A DNA stretch of 64,000 nt, taken from positions 1-64,000 of the forward strand of contig MU839839.1 in NCBI GenBank assembly GCA_030411725.1, in the 5' to 3' direction. Below the pieces are notes generated by a model. It saw nothing but the letters and a program-made list of their open reading frames with translations, was not told the DNA's origin and did not search any database. The DNA is from Echria macrotheca (taxonomy: Eukaryota > Ascomycota > Sordariomycetes > Sordariales > Schizotheciaceae). The position numbers were made by a program, and so were the translations under genes. The first letter of the stretch is position 1, and each line of letters begins with the position of its first letter. Shown here one piece after another: positions 11,515 through 22,210 of the stretch.

Positions 11515-14500
11515 TTTTGCGGCGGCGGCGGCGGGTCGGGGAGGTGCGACACTTTTATTGCGTTGCTCTTTGCTTCTTTTAGTTGGCGTCGACAAACATA
11601 GAAGTCGGGTCCGTGATGCTGGTCGCCAGGGTGCTTATCTGCATCCAAGGTCTCAGTTGTCGAGCGCTATCAAGTCGTCTCAGCAGGTGGGCCGCAGGCT
11701 GGGATGCGCCGTGTCGATATCCTGTCAATCGGTGCAGGAGCGGTGGAGACCGGCCGGCGTTGTCGCAGGATCGCTGGAAATCAAGGCACAGCTCCTGGCG
11801 GGGCTGGGGGTGTTCAAACAACGAAACAGGCCGAGCCCGTGTGTGTCTAACCAAAATGAGGCGAACCAAAAGAGAGACGCTGCATGCGCAACACGCGTTC
11901 AATGACCGGGGCGATGTTCTTGGACAGCTGCAGTCCAGCACACAAAGTCGACGGCTTCCGGACAGAAGTTTCCGGAACACCAGCCCAATGTCACTGTCTC
12001 AAAAGCGCTTGTTGCGGTCAGGCTCGAAGCGGAATGCTGAGTGCGAATTCCAGCCACGAAAACGGGATGTTCTGGAACTGACAGGAACCCCAGCTACCCC
12101 AAAGTCTTCGTTGCGGGGATGCCCTGGTGAATTTCGATTTTGATCGCAGGTGGCTGTGACTGACGTCAAAGTCGCAGGCGTAGGGACTGACTCCACAGGG
12201 ACAGGCTCCAGCGTTTCGCGGGGTTGGCCGTGATCCTCTCGATATCCTTTGTCGGTATCGCGGGTAAAGGCTCTACCCGGTGCTCGAGAAAAGGGAGACG
12301 CAATGGCTGTACAAGTACACCTGAGCTGAAATTATTAGCTATCGTCCAACCTTCGGGCGCCCGATGGGGTTGCTAGTTATCGGCGGGCTTCGGCGAATGC
12401 AGCAACAGCTGTGTGCTGTCTGCAGGGTAGCCAGGACCGCAGAATCGGTGCTTACCAGTGAAACAGACAGGGGTGTCTGGGCCGAGTGTTTGCGCCAATT
12501 GGCAAACGATACAGATCAGGAATGCAAGAGAAGGATGGAAAATGGATGTTTGCAAACAGAAAGATGGGAGATGGCAAGAGGAGTTTTCAATCGCTCGGCG
12601 GGGGGCGAGAAATCGATGGGGACACCAGCAAGTCGTTGCGTGTCAAAAGTTTCAAAATGGGAGAGGGTGGGCAAAAGTGCTGTGGCAGGACACCGGTAAT
12701 CTTTTGAATGATTCGATCCGGATGCAGACGAGCAGCAGGGCCACGCGGAAAAAGGTGTGGTGGTGCATGAAGCCACTGGCTGCCAGCGGGGTGAGCGCAT
12801 CGGTTCGATCTGCGCTGATTCGCGCCGCAATCCGGTCTCTTGTCGCTTTCGTCCGCCCACGACAGGTTTTGCCCATCCAACAAGTCTTAAAGTCTCCCTA
12901 CCCGACCGTCGGCACAGAATGGGCTGCCCCGCAGGTATCATGGACCTGACAATCCTCCCATTTGCGTGCCCAGACCTTGGGCCAGAGCCACTAAAAAAAA
13001 CACGGCACAGCAACCTTCTGTCAACACGGGGTGTCACACAGCACCGGAACTCTGGGAAGTCCTCGTCGAATGTGTCTTCTGCCAAGCGGGGGAATACGGG
13101 AGGCTGCGCCTCGACAACACGCAACCAGAGCTCCCTCCCCTCTTTCCTCCCGGCGATATGGGCCTTATCAGGCCACCGACCTCCGGTTCTTGTGGGACCA
13201 ACCGGTTGCTCCTGGTGATGATGGTGGGCTGGGTGGTTGGAAATGCTACCGCGGGGTGCATGAATCAGAAAAGCTATCGGATTCCAAAATGCCCATATCG
13301 GTTCTTGGCAGGTGCCATTACAGGCGCTCGAACTGATGATTTTCCCGTCGAGTTTCAACTCTGGTCGACAAGCTGCAAGCACTTTATACCGAGCTTGCGC
13401 TTTGGAAACTTCAAACCTGATTGCCGCAATCGATCCCCCTAGCTGCCTGCGAGGGAGCCGAGCTAGGACAAGCGCAAGCGGGGACACGAGAGGGCGGCGC
13501 CGCTCTTTGGTTGGTGTGCCCGCACTGAAGGCAACACCCCCACTCGAGACGAAGGGGAAGCTTCCCGTTCTTCGATCAGGACGGCGGACGATCGATCTCA
13601 GCGATGACGTGCCGTTTACTAAGTCGAAATTGGCTACAACGTCTGCCCCTGCGCCCCGAATAGCCACCGCGTTACCAGCCATGACTAGTTAACCCTCATC
13701 TTTTGCCAGCCTCCTCTGGCTTGCCTCTTCTGGCCCGTCCGGCATAATGGAGCAGGCGAGGTTGCAATCACAGCCGCCATTTGCATCGCTCTCCCAATAG
13801 ATTATCAGGGAGGCTGTTCCTGGAAGCTGTTGCTCCAAAGCGGTTGGGCGGCTGTCAAGGTGCCATCGAGTTGGCCGAGCTTATCATCTGGAGTTATGGC
13901 CCGAAACCTGGAACTGCCCATGCAGGCGCGGCAGCTTTCCAATCAAGGTCAAACCGAAACGATCCCGCGCAAGGAAACAAGGCAGCTGGTACGGCTGGTA
14001 CGGGGCTAATCGTCCGGAAGCCTGTCGACAATACAGTTTGTCCAAGAAAACTGATACATCAGGCTGACCCGAGCGACCCAACAAAGACGGTCAGATAAGC
14101 GGACTCCGCACCAGTTCACGCGGTTAACCTAGTGTGTGCTTCTACCAAGACCTGATATGCTACCACCTGCCTACCCTATTCCCGACACAGCTGGATGAAT
14201 CAACTGGATTTGCCAATATAGGGCTGGTTGCCACGGTTGGACAGCTCGTTGGTTTAAACAAGTGCCTAGAGTAGCTGCAGGTCGCCGTCCGTATTCGATT
14301 CAGGCCCCAGTTTGCCGAGCGGCAATGCATTTGCGTATATATCAGCCGAAGAGACGCTTCCATCATGAGATGATGTTGGTCTTGTCGGTGGGGCGCACAA
14401 AAGCCACACCGTTGAAGGATTCCCGAACTTCTGGGAAGCTGGCTGTCCGGAAGGGGCCGAGACACCGGCCAGGGGGGGAAGTGAGGCTGATGACCAGGGC

Positions 14501-16124
14501 ACCCACGATCTCGGCCCCCCTGTTCGAGACGACGCCTCCAAGGCCTCCACCAACCCCCGCCCCCGGGATATATCGAGATCGGCGCCGTGCAGGCGGGCAA
14601 TCTTCCCGCAAGGCCCAGATTTGAGAGATTCGGCGGTGGTGTTCGGTTCGGCAAGTCTAAATGGACTCCACGCGGACGGGGCTGCAAGGGGAGCATTGGA
14701 CTGGGGAAAAGGGGTAAGCCTTCGCGGCAAGCGGGCTGGACCGGTCCCTACTCCAAGGTTGACATCCTACCAACCTACCTAGCCAGTCTCGTCGAGTAGG
14801 CAGTCCCTGTAGGAGAGACGACCTAATTTGCGCCGTGTACGGGTTCTCAGCCACCTGGATGTATGACGATGTCCCTTGAGGGGTACCTACAACATCCACA
14901 ACCCATGGCCCTCGCGGACCCGGTTCGCCTTGCCGGATACCCTACACTACCCTTAGCATTCCTAGGCACGTCTCGGCGATGGCCAACCTATCATCACGTT
15001 TCGTATCTCTTCTCCTGCAACAAGATATGCCGAGCTGACCTTACATGTCGTCCCGGTATGCTGCAACCTCGGGACTTGGATCATGTAGCCTCCCGCCGTG
15101 CATCCGGGCCCACCAAGGGCCCGTGTAGAGTAGACAAAGGTGAGTCACTGCCGAACCCGAGACGCATAGAAATGTAGGTAAGCGATCCTCTTGTAGAACC
15201 GGATCCATGGGCGTCCTCCCGGGTAGCCAGACAGCTCGATAACAGACCACTCACATCCTGGTCTTCTCGAGGGGTGAAGGAGGGTCTTGTTGAGACTAAA
15301 TACCTGGAGCTCCATCTGAAATGGATGTCCATCAAGAGGGGCCATGAAAGCGACTTTTGTTGGAGCGAGATAAGCGATAAGCAGGAGCCCATACTTTGGC
15401 TTGATTAGTGTGCACAACAACGCAGGTCCTCATAGAACCGACGCTGCGGATAGCACTCGGAACTGTAGAGGCTAGGAGTGGAAGGAATATCCCGGAACGG
15501 GGTCCCATTCATCCCGAGTACCTGACAATACCTTGATAGACAACCGGGAAGAGAGAATATTCGGTGGAGGGATGGGGCGTGTCTATATGATAGGCCGTGA
15601 AGTTTGGAGAGTGGAATGGAAGCTGGAGAATGGACCGACATGCTCTCATTGTAGACTCTCTTCCGATATCTTCGGCATCAAGAGTCACGGTAAGCTCCCA
15701 GTTCGGCAACCTGGAAATCTTGGAGTAAGATGCATGAGTCCGTTTTCCTCCCTCATGGAAACCCCCTCTTGTGGAATTAAACAATCTTTGGGCCAAACTT
15801 CGGGATCAGTCACATCTCATAGTGTTCCCCGAATCGGAGTGTAGCATTGGCACTCTGCAGACAATTAGTACATGCTGGCCATAACGCTCAAGACCGACAG
15901 TTGCCAGGTGCCGATCCCGTTTCCCCCAGCGCGTCGCTTCCCAGTCCCAACCACGGATGATTCCTTGCACCAGATTCCGCGGATCCGCATTGGCTTTGTC
16001 ATATTTTGGTATTTGCCTTGATTTTAATGCTAGAAGCAAGGCTTGTGTTTGGAGTCCTTGCCCAACCCTGATGCACCGAAATCATAACCATCTTTACCAA
16101 CCAACGCCGTTCTAGCCCCTTCAC
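11515..16124. other. 4.6-kb gene-poor region
   Basis: No recognisable gene lies between the DUF2406 gene and eL33. The one notable open frame is 12516-13682 on the minus strand, listed separately. The rest has short frames on both strands without family features. No transposase, reverse transcriptase or terminal repeats were seen. It could hold long UTRs or non-coding transcripts; the sequence alone does not show which. Confidence 0.5.
12516..13682 (-). CDS. Orphan 388-codon open reading frame, doubtful
   Basis: An ATG-initiated frame of 388 codons in otherwise gene-poor DNA. The product is rich in Arg, Pro, Ser, Cys and Trp with no recognisable domain, signal peptide or membrane segment. 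By eye its third-position GC bias is weaker than in neighbouring genes. Length is the only argument for coding: so long a stop-free frame is unexpected even in GC-rich DNA. It may be a lineage-specific gene, part of one, or a chance frame. Confidence 0.18.
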   Translation of the reverse strand: MAGNAVAIRGAGADVVANFDLVNGTSSLRSIVRRPDRRTGSFPFVSSGGVAFSAGTPTKERRRPLVSPLALVLARLPRRQLGGSIAAIRFEVSKAQARYKVLAACRPELKLDGKIISSSACNGTCQEPIWAFWNPIAFLIHAPRGSISNHPAHHHHQEQPVGPTRTGGRWPDKAHIAGRKEGRELWLRVVEAQPPVFPRLAEDTFDEDFPEFRCCVTPRVDRRLLCRVFFSGSGPRSGHANGRIVRSMIPAGQPILCRRSGRETLRLVGWAKPVVGGRKRQETGLRRESAQIEPMRSPRWQPVASCTTTPFSAWPCCSSASGSNHSKDYRCPATALLPTLSHFETFDTQRLAGVPIDFSPPAERLKTPLAISHLSVCKHPFSILLLHS

Positions 16125-16837
16125 TTAAATCGAAGAAGGGTAGAGCATGATGCGAACCGAAGCACCGAAAGACTTAGAGGGGAGGGGAGATGTGAACTTG
16201 GCGCGGACGACACCGGAGTTGCCTGCAACATGTCAGTCTCGCTCTTCACTATGCCATCCTCCAAACGTACCGTGCGGCCTCGTCACCTTGCCCCAGATCA
16301 CGCGGATCTTGGTTCCGCGGATCTCCTTCTGGCCCCGGTACACATACGCGATGCGCTTGCCGAGATAGAAGCTGCATACCAGTTAACACCCATCCCCGGG
16401 TTCCAACAGCATCGTGCGACGTACTTGGCAGCGTCCGTGTCATCGACGCCCTCGATCTTGATGAGGGAGGTCTTCGGGTGGGTGTTGTGCCGGCTACGGA
16501 GGTAGCTCAGGTGGCGTCCCCTAGTTGAGAATTCTGTCAGTCTCGGTCGTTCCAATTCCCCTTCGGCTTCGATGTAAGAACGTCGACGATGCTCTGTCGA
16601 AGAGTCTGGCACTCTATCCCGACTTCGCGGATTTTCGAGTTGAACGCGCTTCGCAGCCTCGGATCGCTTCGTGGGATTGTACTCACTTGACGTATACTAT
16701 GTTTATTGTCAGCTCTGTTGCTCCCTTGAGGCGCGTGTGCAGGGCCGTCGAGAATCACGGTTGCAGCTCGCGATGCACGACAACCATATCGCGACTCGGG
16801 GACGAAACTCACATCTGTGGCCGGCTTCGGTAGGCAT
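16125..16837 (-). CDS. RPL33: 60S ribosomal protein eL33 (L35Ae)
   Basis: Five exons, complement(16125..16222, 16271..16371, 16425..16520, 16687..16696, 16813..16837), 109 aa. Exon 1 gives MPTEAGHR plus one base. Exon 2 is only 10 nt (TATACGTCAA), flanked by CATAG and GTGAGT, and supplies the L-Y-V-K of the conserved HRLYVKGRHLSY. Later exons give HPKTSLIKIEGV, NFYLGKRIAYVYRGQKEIRG, KIRVIWGKVTRPHG and SFGASVRIMLYPSSI, the family C-terminus. eL33 is a constitutive large-subunit protein. Total length and all reading phases agree exactly with the family. The four introns are 48, 53, 166 and 116 nt; no snoRNA-like boxes were seen in them. Confidence 0.95.
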
Positions 16838-19008
16838 CTTGATCGATGAGAGAATTGACCTCTTGATCAATTTCCGGAAGGGCAGGTTCAGCAAGTTGTC
16901 CCTGATCAAGACGATTGCTGGTCCGGGAGTCGTTCGTTTGGCGACGTTGTGGCTCTGCACTTACCGAATCTCCAAGATAATTCGAAAATTGCGGGTGGTG
17001 GGCTTTGGTAGGGTTTGGTGGGAAATTTGGGGGAACCGGATAATCGTGGTTCCGTGCATCGCACTTCCGTTTCTTTCAGCCACAACAAAAATGTGGCTGG
17101 TCTGCCGAGTCTGGGTGGACTCTGGCTAAGCGTGTGACTGGACGGAACATGCCGAGGACCAACCCCACCAACCCCACCAAGCACCTCAATCTGATAAGAA
17201 AATCCCACGATTGTACCTCACATTCAGCACTTCCAAGCAGTTCGATGATGATGAATCATGGGAGCTCCGTCGGACCAATCCGCTTGAGGCGTAGGATAAG
17301 GTCGGCTTATGTTGTCCGAATGCCAAATGTATTTCAAATTGGCCGCTGAATAACCATTAAAAATCAGTTAAACATGCCCCGGCAACCCGGATCTCAGCTT
17401 CTAAAGTGTATGCCTCGGATGGTTTGCGCCATTGGTGTATTCTGCCATTCATACCCTACTATTCAAGAGACGAACAGTAATAGGCGTTGTTAAAGGGTTC
17501 TGTCCATGCCCTCTGAAGACTGTATTTCGGATGGGAGGCTTCTATATCAGAGTTACAGGGACGTTGAGCGTCGAGGACCTTGAACATCGTCCCGTGTTCT
17601 GGCCGACATCTAACCCACTTCGCCGTGTCCAATGGATACCTGTCGTTTTCGTCAAATTCCCCTCGCCGAGGTCGGAAGTCTTGAGGTCTATGAGCAACTT
17701 TGACTGACAGGCATAACCGGGGTCCTAGAGGCGCGGCAACGAACCGCCCAGCGGCAAGACCAGCTCTCTCACTGTGTCCCAGGATGCCGCGCAAGAAGCC
17801 ACGGCTGCAAGGTCCACGTCAACGAGACCCGTTTCTATATCTCGTTCACTTGTTGAGATGCTGGCCGAGAATTGAGACCCTAAAATTGTTCGTGCATCAA
17901 CCATTTTTATCTCGGACAGCCCTAAGACGCCCAGCACCCAGAGACCCTGTGGTGTGGGTCTTGGCTATTCTGCCGGACATGGGCCAGACAGCTCAGCGGT
18001 TCACTAGCTCAGTTTATTTTGAGATCTCCGCTCGACCATTTTGCCGGATAGCAGGACAACGTCGACAGACGTACAGACGTGATCCCCTTCACCCTGGGAC
18101 GTAATCGCCCAAGCCGCATTGCGGTATTTCCGGCCGGAGATGCTGCGAAGTTGAAGGCGGGTTATCCTTGACAAGGAAGAGCTCAGATGCAGCTCCAACG
18201 GGAGATGGGTGAGCTGCCCCACCATCTCAACAGAAGTCAGAGCTGCCCCTCCTTGGGCTTGCGAGGCATGGGTCTCGAGTGGTTGCTTTCCAGACACTTA
18301 TGCTACAAAATCTGCATCGGGGCCGTCGTTTTCCACGGAGAAAACAGTCACACCCGCGTTTACCACCGTTTCCCATACCTTAGGCCTGTCATGCCCTGGA
18401 GATTCCTGTCTAGCAACCTGGTTGCTGAAGTTTACCGCCGCGGTGGGTGGGTATGCCCATGTTAAGGCACTATCACCCAATATGATGTCAAGTCGAGCCA
18501 GTGCTGGGATCGCCAGAATGACGCAGCCCCAGATGCCGTTGTGTTCGTCTTTTGCTTGTTCTTTGTCCAATGCAAGGATGTGGCGTCCCCCGCCTGCTTC
18601 GACAACTACATGCACGTACCCTTTTTCCCGGGAGGACCAGGCCGCCATGCGTTGGGTGTAAAAGCAGCTCTTGAGCCGGGATGACCGGAGTGGGAGAAGC
18701 TGTTAGGGAACCTAACCCCGCAGGCTCCGACCCAAGCTTCGCCCTTGCTGAAGCGCTTCGGTCGCCGCAGTCAGAAGCGGGGGCCCCTGAGTAAGCTCCC
18801 CCGCCGTGTTCCTTCTCTTTAGCTCAAGTCTGCGCATCACTCCCGATCCCGTTGAAATACCATTAACCCCGAAACTCGATCGCAACGGGCTCTGGTTTCC
18901 CTATCTTCCCACCCGCCCATATCTACTAGTATCCTCCTCGACGCCGCTTGTTCTCACCGTCTACGCAACCCCTCTCCGACCCGTCAACCTCGCGACGTGC
19001 CCATCAAG
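16838..19008. promoter_or_regulatory. Divergent upstream region between eL33 and glucose-6-phosphate dehydrogenase
   Basis: About 2.2 kb between divergently oriented genes, containing both promoters and 5' leaders. No further gene was accepted; a 116-codon minus frame at 18298-18648 is discussed among the rejected items. Confidence 0.5.
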
Positions 19009-20957
19009 ATGGCAGCCGACCCGCACGGAGCGTAAGTAGCTGCTCACCCCGCCATCCCTCGTCACCACCGCCCGCCGGATAGCTCTGCGCGACCGGACCG
19101 GCCGCGCCCAACGCAGCAGGCGCCATGCTATCGCCGCACCGCTGCTTCTCGTTCGCATGGCAGCATGGTTTACCCAAAGCACTAAATTGGAGTGATGTGT
19201 CCTGAGATGAGCCTAGAGCTGACAAATGGCCGGCACGCAGCGCTATCGAGCTCAAGAACAACACTGTAATTGTTGTCCTTGGTGCCTCGGGTGATTTGGC
19301 GAAGAAGAAGACGGTAAGTCGAGCACACTCTGGTCCATAACATGCAATTGGCTAACGCGCAGCAGTATCCCGCCCTATTTGGCCTTGTAAGTCGATGGAC
19401 GACAGAGGCGGCTAAAACCGAGTAAGAACGCCCGAGCTGAACATCAACATAGTACCGAAATGGGTTCCTCCCCAACGACATCAGGATCGTCGGCTATGCG
19501 CGGACAAAAATGGACCACGACGAATACCTGCGTCGGATCAAGTCTTACATCAAGACCCCGACCAAAGATATCGAGCAACAGCTGGAGGACTTTGCCGGTC
19601 TGTGCACATATGTCTCCGGCCAGTATGACCGGGACGAATCGTTCATGCAGCTAAACAAGCACCTGGAGGACCTCGAGAAGGGCAGATCCGAGACGCACAG
19701 GCTGTTCTACATGGCGCTACCCCCCAGTGTGTTCACGATCGTGTCCCAGCACCTGAAGAAGTGTTGCTATCCGTCCAAGGGAATTGCCCGCGTTATTGTA
19801 GGTCCATCAGCCATCAGTCTATCGATAATTGCAGTATTGACCCTATACTAGGTTGAAAAGCCATTCGGCAAGGACCTGGCTAGCTCGCGTGAGCTGCAGA
19901 AGTCACTTGAGCCTGACTGGAAGGAAGACGAGCTCTTCCGCATCGACCACTATCTCGGCAAGGAGATGGTCAAGAATATTCTCATTCTTCGGTTTGGCAA
20001 CTCGTTCCTTGGTGCCACCTGGAACAGGCACCACATCGACAATGTACAGATCACCTTCAAGGAGCCGTTCGGCACGGAAGGCCGCGGTGGTTACTTTGAC
20101 GAATTCGGCATCATCCGCGACGTCATGCAGAACCACTTGCTCCAGGTGCTTACGCTCCTCGCCATGGAGCGGCCCATCTCATTTTCGTCGGAGGACATCC
20201 GAGACGAGAAGGTGCGAGTCCTCCGCGCCATCCCGGCCATCGAGCCCAAGAACGTCATCATCGGCCAGTACGGAAAATCTCTGGACGGCAGCAAGCCGGC
20301 GTACAAGGAGGACGACACTGTGCCCAAGGACTCGCGCTGCCCTACTTTCTGCGCTCTCGTTGCCTACATCAAGAACGAGCGCTGGGATGGCGTCCCCTTC
20401 ATCATGAAGGCAGGCAAGGCACTGAACGAGCAGAAGACGGAGATCCGCGTGCAGTTCAAAGATGTTACCTCTGGGATCTTTAAGGACATCCCGAGAAACG
20501 AGCTTGTTATGCGCATCCAGCCGAATGAGAGCGTTTACATCAAGATGAACTCGAAGCTGCCGGGTCTGAGCATGCAGACGGTGGTGACAGAGCTTGATTT
20601 GACGTACCGGAGACGCTTCTCGGACCTCAAGATTCCTGAGGCTTACGAGTCGCTGATCCTCGACTGCCTAAAGGGCGACCACTCTAACTTTGTTCGAGAC
20701 GACGAGCTCGATGCCAGCTGGAGGATCTTTACTCCGCTGCTGCACTATCTAGACGACAACAAGGAGATCATACCCATGGAATACCCATATGGTAAGTGAG
20801 GCGCTACTACATGGGATGCTCTTGCTGACACGCTGCAGGCTCTCGCGGTCCGGCTGTGCTGGATGATTTCACAGCGTCGTATGGCTACAAGTTCAGCGAT
20901 GCCGCCGGCTACCAGTGGCCCACAACGTCGGCCCTTGGACCGGGTAACAAGTTGTGA
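19009..20957 (+). CDS. Glucose-6-phosphate 1-dehydrogenase
   Basis: Six exons, join(19009..19031, 19241..19313, 19366..19386, 19453..19797, 19852..20791, 20839..20957), 506 aa. It catalyses the NADP-dependent first step of the oxidative pentose phosphate pathway in the cytosol. The NADP site reads VIVVLGASGDLAKKKT, followed by VEKPFGKDL and the active-site motif FRIDHYLGKE, in which His-Asp act in substrate oxidation. The C-terminal half contains PIEPK-like and FKDVTSGIF segments and ends NKL. Exon 1 is 23 nt and exon 3 only 21 nt (YPALFGL); without them the conserved N-terminus cannot be assembled. Length is usual for fungal enzymes. Intron 1 is 209 nt, the others 47-66 nt. Confidence 0.96.
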
Positions 20958-22210
20958 GTAGCTCGATGGGCTGGCCCAAGGTTACTTGTTAAACTGGGAT
21001 CTTCGACAGCATGTGATGACCTGGAAGCCTGGCCGCATCAGGCCCAACATTTTTTCCACAACGGAAGGACGTGCTTGTTCTGGCCGGAAGAGGGTTTTCA
21101 AGGTACTGCACAACCCGCTGTCTAAAAGACAGGGCAGCTATGAGGGATGACTTTCTACGCCGATGCGCCACGTAAGGTGTTTTCCATGCTGAGCTGGGAT
21201 GTTGGAGTTCACAGGGCGGGATGATTTTCGCCGTGTCTTAGGAGAGAGAGACACGAGAAGAACAAAATTAGTCATAAATGAATGTCCAAGTTTCGACTCT
21301 CCCAAGTCCTTGTCTCGTAGGTCCCGTAAAGAGTGAGTGTATGGCGATGTCTGTGTCCTGGCCCGCCTGGCTGGATAGAACATCAAGTTTTGGTGTGAAA
21401 ATACGGTTCTTTTTACGCAGTCAACTAGGTTCACGCCTATGCTGCACAAGGGAAAGAAAGTACGGGAGGTACGGAGTACTTGTGCATGGAGGTGGGGTGG
21501 CCGCAAATTCTGTGTGCCTAACGGATAAGGCAGCCGCAGCGACCAGCCTCAATCGAGATCCACTCATCCATCCGCCCTGGCGCCGTTTCTTTGAAAAGCA
21601 AACTTCAACTTCCCATCTCCTCAGCGTCCGCCCATCAGTCAACCCGGCGGCTTGGAACCCATCGCCGTGCCACCGAGAACCGAATATCGCTCATTTGGAA
21701 GACGCAAAGACGACGACAGCAAGCCCAGTGCTGCCGCAGTGTGGCGCGTCGCATTCGGCCCTCCGCGACTTCCTCGACCGTCGACTCCAGACGCCGCCTC
21801 CCCCGACGCCTCGCGATCCAGTCGGCTGTGGGGACTAATGGACGCCTGGCCGCTGGCACCTCGGTCCCCCGCTACATAGGCGGCGCATGCGCTCGCTCCC
21901 GTTCACTAACACCCACTACCAAGGAGCCAAAATCCCCTCCAACGTCACTCCACTCGGTCGGCCCCGGTCGCCTCGACCGAACAGACGATCGCGTTCCCCC
22001 AACAGCAGACATTCCGCCCCCTCGACACCCAAAGCTGCCGGCTGCAGCGTGTTATTCGATACTTCGGTGTTTTCCTCCGCAGTCTCGCCGCCGTCGCGGT
22101 GCGAGTTCACCCCAACGCAATCCAAACTGTGTTGAGGGTTTCTCAGCCAGAAGGAAGCCACCGAGGGCACCGCACCGGCTGGGCGGGCGCAAGGTGGTTG
22201 CGCGCTCAGT
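20958..22210. other. Intergenic spacer, 3' flank of G6PD and promoter of MED14
   Basis: About 1.25 kb between two genes reading the same way. Frames that look long on the plus strand between 21591 and 22286 overlap the MED14 start and have no family character. It probably holds the G6PD 3' UTR and the MED14 promoter and leader. Confidence 0.55.

Noticed and set aside
11514..11595. Longer N-terminus for the DUF2406 protein
   Set aside because: The upstream in-frame extension starts with TTG; the first ATG (MATSNDLPPPS) is preferred.
18298..18648. 116-codon minus frame
   Set aside because: It begins with ATG and has no stop, but lacks domain features or supporting exon signals, and no family is recognised; chance cannot be excluded at this length.
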